From contig NZ_FMIA01000002.1 in assembly GCF_900091615.1 (NCBI RefSeq), positions 868,001-932,000 on the forward strand: a stretch of 64,000 bases of DNA. Reading direction: 5' to 3'. The DNA is from Micromonospora yangpuensis. Its GTDB lineage: Bacteria > Actinomycetota > Actinomycetes > Mycobacteriales > Micromonosporaceae. Numbering within the stretch: the stretch's first letter is position 1; every line of letters begins with the position of its first letter. Made by a program: the position numbers and the translations under genes. Below the pieces are notes generated by a model, which saw only the letters and a program-made list of their open reading frames with translations, was not told the origin of the DNA and ran no database searches. Below, piece by piece: positions 58,206 through 64,000 of this stretch.

Positions 58206-59653
58206 CCCCCATCGCCCGGCACAAGACAGCGATGACAAGGCTATCGCTGTCGAGGCCCTTGGCCACCGCCGTCGACGACGCGATCGTCCACACCGACGTG
58301 ACAGTCTTCGACTACGGATGTGGACGCGGCGGTGACCTTCAGCGCCTCACCGAACTCGGCATCAGCTGCGCCGGCTGGGACCCCGGCCACCGCCGCGACG
58401 CCGAGCGTCGTGCCGCTGACGTCGTCAACCTCGGCTACGTCCTGAACGTCATCGAGGACCCCGTCGAACGCGCGGAAGTCCTGCACTCAGCATGGGCTCT
58501 GGCTCGAAAGGTCCTCATCGTGTCCGCCCGGCTCGTCTGGGACGCCAAAGGGTTGAACGGGCGGGCGGTCGGCGATGGGATCCTCACCACGGCCGGAACA
58601 TTCCAAAAGTTCTACACCCAGCAGGAGCTGCGTACATGGGTGGAGTCCACCCTCGCCGCCCCAACCCTCGCAGCCGGCCCGGGGGTCATGTACGTGTTCC
58701 GTGACCCGGCAGATGCCCAGTCACTACTCATCGATCGTGTCCGCCGGACCGCAAGAACCCCCACGCCTTGGGTCAGCACCCAACTCTTCGACAATCACAA
58801 AGTGCTGTTAACGCCTTTGATCACTTACCTCACCGAACGAGGACGCCTTCCTCGGGCCGGAGAACTACCCGAGGCCGATGCGATCAAGCGACAGTTGGGA
58901 AGTATCGCGCGAGCCCACGCCGTTATCGTCAACGCCACCGGAGCGGAGAAGTGGGAGCAACACCGCCTCCACCGCGCCGAAGACCTACTGGTGTACGCAG
59001 CCCTCGCACTTTTCGACCAACGGCCACCCTTCACCCACCTACCCAAGCCCGTCCAGCACGACGTGCGAGAGTTCTTCGGCACCTACAAACAATGGTGCAC
59101 CCGGGCCGACAAACTCCTCATCACCACCGGCCAGCAGCAACGCCTCGACCTGGCCATCTGCGCCTCGCCCGTCGGGAAGCTGACCCCCAGCGCCCTCTAC
59201 GTCCACAGCTCGGCACTGGGCCACCTCCCGCCCTTGCTGCGAGTCCTCGAAGGATGCGCCAACACTTTCGTAGGCGCCGTGCCCGGCGCGAACTTGGTGA
59301 AGCTACATCGAGGTCAGCCCGTCGTCTCCTACCTCAGCTATCCCACGTTCGATGCCGATCCGCACCCCGTCCTTGCAGGATCGGTTATCGTCAACTTGCG
59401 TAAACTGGCAATCGACCTCCGTGACTACCGGCGGGTCGATAACCCTCCGCTGCTGCATCGCAAAGAGGAGTTTCTCGCCTCTGACCATCCCCGCCGCCTT
59501 CAATACGAGCGTCTCACGGCTTCCGAAACTCGCAATGGCCTGTACGCACACCCGGAGCGCATCGGTACGCTCAAGGGCTGGGAAGCAACACTGCGAGAAG
59601 TTGGTGTAGAGATTCGTGGGCATCGTCTCTACCGCCGCCATACCAGCAGATAG
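58202..59653 (+). CDS. Dnd-associated putative methyltransferase
   Basis: This encodes 483 aa from ATG 58202, overlapping dndE. TVFDYGCGRGGDLQRL is a SAM-binding motif I at residues about 34-49 (Asp37 in FDYGCG), and CAGWDPGHRRDAERR follows as motif II. VNLGYVLNVIEDPVERAEVL is characteristic of the DNA phosphorothioation-associated putative methyltransferase family, common behind dndE. The long C-terminal region includes a conserved KQWCTRADKLL. Substrate is unproven; RNA or DNA have been suggested. Confidence 0.85.
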   Translation: MTPIARHKTAMTRLSLSRPLATAVDDAIVHTDVTVFDYGCGRGGDLQRLTELGISCAGWDPGHRRDAERRAADVVNLGYVLNVIEDPVERAEVLHSAWALARKVLIVSARLVWDAKGLNGRAVGDGILTTAGTFQKFYTQQELRTWVESTLAAPTLAAGPGVMYVFRDPADAQSLLIDRVRRTARTPTPWVSTQLFDNHKVLLTPLITYLTERGRLPRAGELPEADAIKRQLGSIARAHAVIVNATGAEKWEQHRLHRAEDLLVYAALALFDQRPPFTHLPKPVQHDVREFFGTYKQWCTRADKLLITTGQQQRLDLAICASPVGKLTPSALYVHSSALGHLPPLLRVLEGCANTFVGAVPGANLVKLHRGQPVVSYLSYPTFDADPHPVLAGSVIVNLRKLAIDLRDYRRVDNPPLLHRKEEFLASDHPRRLQYERLTASETRNGLYAHPERIGTLKGWEATLREVGVEIRGHRLYRRHTSR

Positions 59654-59732
59654 TTCAGCAGAGCTAAAAGAGTCAACTGAGACTCATCAAACCCATCCGA
59701 CGCAGCATGCGTTGTGACGGCGCCCGTGCAGG

Positions 59733-60674
59733 TTATAACCGATTGACCAACAATTCTCGCTTGACGAACCGGTACGCCTTCCACGTGTCGTGAACCGCAC
59801 AGAAAACCTTCATGTTGGGCGGCGTGAGTGCTCCATGTTCGAACCATGGGGCGATGCGCAACTCACCATCTTCTAGGCCGGCTCCACAATCCCGGTTCTC
59901 ACACTTGTGCCGAAGGCTCACTACACGCAACGTCCACAGCGGGCGCGGAATGGTTACCCAGCCGAGCGCCGGGTGGCAGAACTGATCTGACCACGATTGA
60001 GTATCGTAGATGCTGGTGTAACGACCCTTCGCGATGTTGCACCATCCGCACGCCAACCGCAGGTTGTCTAGGTCGTTGCTACCTCCGTCCGCCAAAGGGA
60101 GTACATGGTCAATTTCGACACTGACATGCCGAGGTTTTACTCTCGCCCGGACAAAGTCGGTGAGCACCGGGGCGGGAACCGCGCGACGAGTCCTACCGGC
60201 GATGAAGTTGTCCCTGGCTGCCGCACTGAAGCGAAATCCACACAGATAACAGTGAGGGCGGCTCATCGACTCCCATAATTCGGTTCTGATAGACTTGGAC
60301 ATTCGAGCACGCGCAGCTAGTCGACGTGCATTTACCTCGCGCCACGCTAACTTGCTCAACTCCTTCCAGGCGTCTGTTGCCTCCTCACGCGGCACGTCGT
60401 GCAGAAGGTCGAGCACACCGGGCCGAAGGCGCGAAGCAAGGTCGCTGAAACTTAGTGAGGTGTCGGCCGCGTACCGCGCCGGATCGACCAGCCCATCCAG
60501 GAACCAGCGCGCGTAGGCGCTAGCGATATCGGCCTTGAGCAGCGCTTCCCTCGGACCATAGACGCGTGTTGGCACAGTGAAGGCGGCTAGCGAGTCAACA
60601 ACATCACCGGACCATTTAGATTTGTTGACCTCTACCGCCTTCTGAAGGAAGGCGACGAGGTTTGCCACGCTCAC
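59733..60674 (-). CDS. HNH endonuclease next to a DGQHR protein
   Basis: This encodes 313 aa from GTG 60674, 10 bp after the DGQHR-gene stop. A helical N-terminal domain (about 1-125) precedes the HNH fold: CYLC at 142-145, VEIDHVLPLADGGSNDLDNL with His190, then LRLACGWCNIAKG. The two CxxC pairs would hold a structural zinc. A C-terminal region with CENRDCGAGLEDGELRIAPW adds a second possible zinc site. It is a probable DNA nuclease; no SRA or sulfur-binding domain is obvious in it, so any modification dependence would come from its partner. Confidence 0.8.
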   Translation of the reverse strand: MSVANLVAFLQKAVEVNKSKWSGDVVDSLAAFTVPTRVYGPREALLKADIASAYARWFLDGLVDPARYAADTSLSFSDLASRLRPGVLDLLHDVPREEATDAWKELSKLAWREVNARRLAARARMSKSIRTELWESMSRPHCYLCGFRFSAAARDNFIAGRTRRAVPAPVLTDFVRARVKPRHVSVEIDHVLPLADGGSNDLDNLRLACGWCNIAKGRYTSIYDTQSWSDQFCHPALGWVTIPRPLWTLRVVSLRHKCENRDCGAGLEDGELRIAPWFEHGALTPPNMKVFCAVHDTWKAYRFVKRELLVNRL

Positions 60675-60684
60675 CAGCGCCGAC

Positions 60685-62424
60685 CTAGAACTGAAAGTTA
60701 CTCAGCGGAGGGAGCCGGTCCGGGTTCTCTCGATACTCAAACCAGAGTGTCGCCAACTCCTTCTTCACTCGGTCGTTGTCTTTTTTGTAGCCATTAAACT
60801 CCCAGTGGCGGTTGAAGTATTTACGGCCCCTCTCGGGGCTAATCCAGTCATTAAAAGCCGCGTCGACATCTGCACGCGAACTCAAGGTTCTTCTCGCGTT
60901 GTGTAGGAACTTGAAGAAGTCAGCAGCAAGGATAGTGAGGCTTACTTTGTTGTAAAGATTGCTGTCCCTCGTGCTTCCCCATGCATTTGGCGCTGCCGGA
61001 TCCGTATCGGCGAAGTCGTCGCGTACGCGCGTGTAGAAGTGTGCAAAAACCTCCAGCCATGGCCCCTCCGACGCACCCCAGATCTTCTTACGTTCTCTCT
61101 GCGTGGTGGCGCCCGCCACATATTCAGACTGGGGTAGGCACTTCTTGCACCACAGCGCGGCATGGTCATTCTTGAGACCGTACTGGCGACCTCCGGTCAG
61201 ATCCCGGAAGATTCTGATCAAACCGCGGAGCACACTCCACTGAAGGGAAACGTTCCGGTCATCGTTGACACCCGTCTTGACGAGACCATAAAAGGGACTG
61301 TTCGGGTCTCGGGTCAGATACGCGATTGCCCGAGAGTCATCGAACTTGATCTTGGCGTCTCGGAGGCGCTGCCCGATCTCCTCAACCTCATGATCGCCGA
61401 GGCTCGTCGCGACGATGGTTCCCAGCAGAGCGTCCGACAACGGCGTCGCCTTCTGGTTTACCACCACGAACTGAAAGACGTGTTCAGCCGGACTTGGATC
61501 CATCAGGAGAGAAACCGGGAGACGGCGAGACTGTTCCCGCAGGATCAACTCGTTGACGTTTGCAGGCGCGACGCCCTCCTCGAGGGATGCGAGCACGCGA
61601 TCCTGATTGGCGTCGTCGTTAGCCTTGATTTCGGCCGCTTTGACAGCTCCGCGTAGGCGATGCTGTCCATCGACCAACACAACAGGCAGGAGATACGCCA
61701 GCACCGCATCCCTGTGGAATCCGAGCAACTCGTCATCAGCACCGTCGAGCCCCGTGCGCCTCAGCACCTCAAGTCGGGCTAAGACCTCAAGATAGAAGTC
61801 CGTGAGGTTGGTGCTCTCGGACAGCATTGTTGCGGCGTTCCAGTTAGGTCCGGTGTCGGTGCCCTGCCCGGCAGCCTCTTTGTCATCGTCGTCCTGGCTA
61901 TCGTCCGGATCGTCTCCTTCGAGGGTGGAGTCGCCGGCTTCACTCGGCAGCCGGTGCCCGTAGTCGCTCTGGACCTGGGCGATCAAGTCCGCAATACGTT
62001 CATCCTCCGGCGTTCGATCAGCTAGATGCGGGAAGCGATTCCGCAGGTGTGCCGCGAGCCCTTGGAGAAGCTCTAGCATGGACTGTTCACGAAGGCCGTC
62101 AGTCCGGATGACGATGTCACCGAACTGAGTCTGCTCGTTGCCACCATCCCCTGGCTCGAACGAGACGTTGGCAAGGTCCTGCTGTGCGGCAAGGAGCGGG
62201 TTCTGAACCACATTGCGCGGATCACTAAAAAAGGCTGCGATCTCATCAACGCGGTCGTCCGTCTTGTCCCGCTGGAAACCGATGTTCTCGTGGCCCTCGA
62301 CGCGCAGCCGCTGCGGAACCCCCGCCCATTTATCGATGTCGACCGCCGGCGCAGAGAACAACACCAACGGCTTTCCGCCATCCGCCTGGTAGGTGCGGTA
62401 CGCGGGGTATCGGTACTCAGGCAA
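60685..62424 (-). CDS. DGQHR-domain protein (second DndB-like protein)
   Basis: This encodes 579 aa. TTG 62424 is preferred because GAGGAG lies 8 bp upstream; GTG 62445 is the alternative. DGQHR is at about residues 252-256 (PVVLVDGQHRLRGAVKAAEI), and FVVVNQKATPLSDALLGTIVATS is the second conserved block of this superfamily. An acidic stretch (EGDDPDDSQDDDDKEA, about 167-182) interrupts the front half. A C-terminal domain unlike DndB contains CKKCLPQSEY (CxxC). Its DndB kinship and coupling to an HNH gene suggest a sensor of backbone modification; inference. Confidence 0.8.
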   Translation of the reverse strand: MPEYRYPAYRTYQADGGKPLVLFSAPAVDIDKWAGVPQRLRVEGHENIGFQRDKTDDRVDEIAAFFSDPRNVVQNPLLAAQQDLANVSFEPGDGGNEQTQFGDIVIRTDGLREQSMLELLQGLAAHLRNRFPHLADRTPEDERIADLIAQVQSDYGHRLPSEAGDSTLEGDDPDDSQDDDDKEAAGQGTDTGPNWNAATMLSESTNLTDFYLEVLARLEVLRRTGLDGADDELLGFHRDAVLAYLLPVVLVDGQHRLRGAVKAAEIKANDDANQDRVLASLEEGVAPANVNELILREQSRRLPVSLLMDPSPAEHVFQFVVVNQKATPLSDALLGTIVATSLGDHEVEEIGQRLRDAKIKFDDSRAIAYLTRDPNSPFYGLVKTGVNDDRNVSLQWSVLRGLIRIFRDLTGGRQYGLKNDHAALWCKKCLPQSEYVAGATTQRERKKIWGASEGPWLEVFAHFYTRVRDDFADTDPAAPNAWGSTRDSNLYNKVSLTILAADFFKFLHNARRTLSSRADVDAAFNDWISPERGRKYFNRHWEFNGYKKDNDRVKKELATLWFEYRENPDRLPPLSNFQF

Positions 62425-62788
62425 CGAACTTGCTCCTCTGGACACGGGACGGTGCCGACAACCTCACCACTGCAGGTGCCTCCAAGTAAACCTGCCCCCC
62501 AGCATCCCAAAGCCGCCGTGTCGCGTCCACATAGCCCACGGTCGTGACCTCAGTGCACGGAGGGCGCCCCGCAATGTCCGGTGTCGCTTGGAAGCCAGGC
62601 CGCCGCCGCGCCACCGGCAACTGCTTGCTTATCTGTGCAAACCATGGTTAAAGGTCGAGCTTGCTCTTGGTGCCCGAAGGCAATCGGGCGCAAGTAACCC
62701 ATCGGCCCCAAATCGGCGGGCGGTCACAGTCGCTGCCCTGCCCGCTCAGCGCGGGGACAACATCACGGTCCATGTCGCGCAGGGGCGT
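62425..62788. other. Gap upstream of the DGQHR gene
   Basis: 364 bp with no supported gene; presumably holds the promoter of the DGQHR-HNH operon. No clear promoter or hairpin was recognised. Confidence 0.4.
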
Positions 62789-63718
62789 TCACCACCAGCG
62801 GCTCCTGACCTTGATCTCCCGCACGGGTATCTCGGAGGGGTGCAGGGGACGTTCGACCACGGGGCGCATCGTGTGGGGTGTGATGCGGTCGCGTTCGTGT
62901 TCCTCGGCGAACCGGGCGGCCTGTTCGTGTTCGCCGAGGGTGTCCAAGGCCTTGAGGAGGTCGGTTACCAGGATGTCGAGGCGGTGGGTTTCGGCTTCGG
63001 CGGCGAGGAACCGTTCGTGGTGGGTGACTGCCCGGTGGCCGCACCACTGGCGTAGTAGTTCGTGACGGGGCCGGTCGTGGCGGCGGTACCAGTCGTACTC
63101 CCATTCCGGTGTCGTCGACCGGTTGTCGCGGCCGACGCGGTGCTCATCGCCGAACTTGCATTTGCGGCGGGACTGGGCTTCCTGCTCGATGACGAGGTCG
63201 AGGACCTGGGTCGGATGGGCGTGGCACGCGGCCTCGACCAGTTGGAGGGTGCCGGCCGGGGACAGGATGGTCCGGCCGTCGTGATCGAACCATTGAGCCG
63301 AGGCGAGGATGTCGTCGACTGGGCCGCCGATGATCTCGCTCAGCCGGGTCCTGTCGTGGATGTTGGTGGCGCATGACACCGGGGACCAGAGCAGTTCGGC
63401 TACGTTATCGCTGATTAAGAGGCCGAAGATCTCCTCGACGCAGGCTTCCTCTGTATGGTCGAGGCTCAGGTCGTCGATGCGTTGCCAGTTCGCCATCAGC
63501 GCGTCGAAGGTCCCGACCTCGCTCCACGGCACCCGCAGCCGCGACCCGGGGACCTTCTCCACCCGTTCGTCGGGGTCGTCGAGGAATCTGATCTCGAGGC
63601 GGGCGCTGGTCTTCTTCGGCTCGACGGCCAGGATGCGGACGCGTTCGGACGGTGCGTGGTCCGACTGCCGGTAGGCCCATTCGTCGCCGACCGTGAAGTG
63701 GGAGGGGTCGATTCTCAT
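62789..63718 (-). CDS. Protein of unknown function (309 aa)
   Basis: ATG 63718 starts the coherent protein (MRIDPSHFTVGDEWAYRQSD) with AAGGA upstream; the frame is open to 63892, but that part overlaps another likely gene and looks non-coding. The N-terminal ~80 residues have an SH3-like beta pattern (VRILAVEPKKTSARLEIRFL, EKVPGSRLRVPWSEV). A helical middle with HTEEACVEEIFGLLISDN follows, then a Glu/Arg/His-rich C-terminus with repeated HxxR patterns. No catalytic motif; unnamed family. Confidence 0.6.
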   Translation of the reverse strand: MRIDPSHFTVGDEWAYRQSDHAPSERVRILAVEPKKTSARLEIRFLDDPDERVEKVPGSRLRVPWSEVGTFDALMANWQRIDDLSLDHTEEACVEEIFGLLISDNVAELLWSPVSCATNIHDRTRLSEIIGGPVDDILASAQWFDHDGRTILSPAGTLQLVEAACHAHPTQVLDLVIEQEAQSRRKCKFGDEHRVGRDNRSTTPEWEYDWYRRHDRPRHELLRQWCGHRAVTHHERFLAAEAETHRLDILVTDLLKALDTLGEHEQAARFAEEHERDRITPHTMRPVVERPLHPSEIPVREIKVRSRWW

Positions 63719-63858
63719 CCAGCCGTCCTTCGGGTAAGCGTCGCTTGTTGCGTGGTACCGGGTCGTGCTGGCGGTTCGCGCCGCGATGGCGGCAGGTCCC
63801 GGCGCAGGCTCGTACACATTCGGCCGGACTGTGGTGGCGGTTGAGGTGTCGACGTACT

Positions 63859-64000
63859 TCAGGCGCCGCTGTCGAGCAGCCCGTGGTGCCACGATTCGGC
63901 CTGTCGGCGGATGCCAGCGTGAGCCTGCCGGTCGTGATCAGGGCGGTGCTCCTTGCGTGGTCCGTGAGGGCTCCAGTCACCGAGGAACGGGCGCAGGTCG
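63859..64000 (-). CDS. C-terminal end of an unidentified gene, partial
   Basis: The minus strand is open from the right edge to a stop at 63859, giving 46 codons (DLRPFLGDWSPHGPRKEH... ending LLDSGA) with coding-like codon use. It is too short to identify. Confidence 0.35.
   Translation of the reverse strand, partial: DLRPFLGDWSPHGPRKEHRPDHDRQAHAGIRRQAESWHHGLLDSGA

Noticed and set aside
46636..62424. DptF/DptG/DptH restriction genes
   Set aside because: Looked for next to dnd genes; none of the proteins match, the restriction genes are of another type.
62393..63055. Plus-strand 220-codon frame
   Set aside because: Spans a non-coding gap and the antisense of the gene at 62789-63718; no coherent protein.

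Overview
The window is high-GC actinobacterial DNA. Start codons ATG, GTG and TTG are mixed, Shine-Dalgarno (SD) boxes are AAGGAGG-like, GC at third codon positions is very high, and stop/start overlaps (ATGA, GTGA) are frequent. The gene families (Lsr2-like, replication-relaxation, DUF2637, DUF4314, Tad pilus, streptomycete-type dnd) suggest a filamentous actinomycete, perhaps Micromonosporaceae; the genus is inferred, not shown. No rRNA, tRNA, integrase, attachment site or CRISPR array was seen. Most of the window reads as part of a large conjugative plasmid or integrative element.

Region 1 (1-11 kb) is a conjugation module. A sigma-like DNA-binding protein (1506-2390) sits between two inverted copies of a 44-bp promoter-like module and next to a dense array of TGTCAG sites. 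A five-gene type IV secretion operon follows (pilin-like, TrbL/VirB6-like, PrgI-like, VirB4 ATPase, VirD4-like coupling ATPase), then a replication-relaxation protein. TGTCAG sites recur in front of these later units.

Region 2 (11-29 kb) is an accessory array of mostly unnamed genes on the plus strand: an FAD monooxygenase, an Lsr2-like protein, a GGDEF protein, a secreted M23/lysozyme-like wall hydrolase, a MoxR-type AAA ATPase with its VWA partner, a HAD-like protein and a DUF4262 protein. Many short gaps hold a strong hairpin just before the next gene. One gene (18725-19917) is broken by a perfect 154-bp tandem duplication plus a frameshift.

Region 3 (29.2-32.3 kb) has lower GC. An IS256-family element (29806-31223), defined by 24-bp inverted ends and an 8-bp target duplication, splits a small gene.

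Region 4 (32.4-46.4 kb) is a complete Tad/Flp pilus locus. Thirteen minus-strand genes run from 44504 to 32402, mostly overlapping, and include a large LysM-BTAD protein and a DUF2637 protein. Two regulators and the prepilin peptidase are encoded divergently.

Region 5 (46.6-59.7 kb) is a DNA phosphorothioation (dnd) cluster: a PLD-helicase restriction enzyme, a 60-aa protein, a second SMC-like ATPase, Dnd-associated protein 4, dndA divergent from dndBCDE, and a Dnd-associated methyltransferase. The dndA-dndB gap carries overlapping palindromes on a likely leaderless dndB promoter. Converging on it is an HNH nuclease plus a second DGQHR-domain protein (59.7-62.4 kb), the best candidate here for an unrecognised modification-linked module. 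The window ends in two minus-strand genes of unknown function, one partial.
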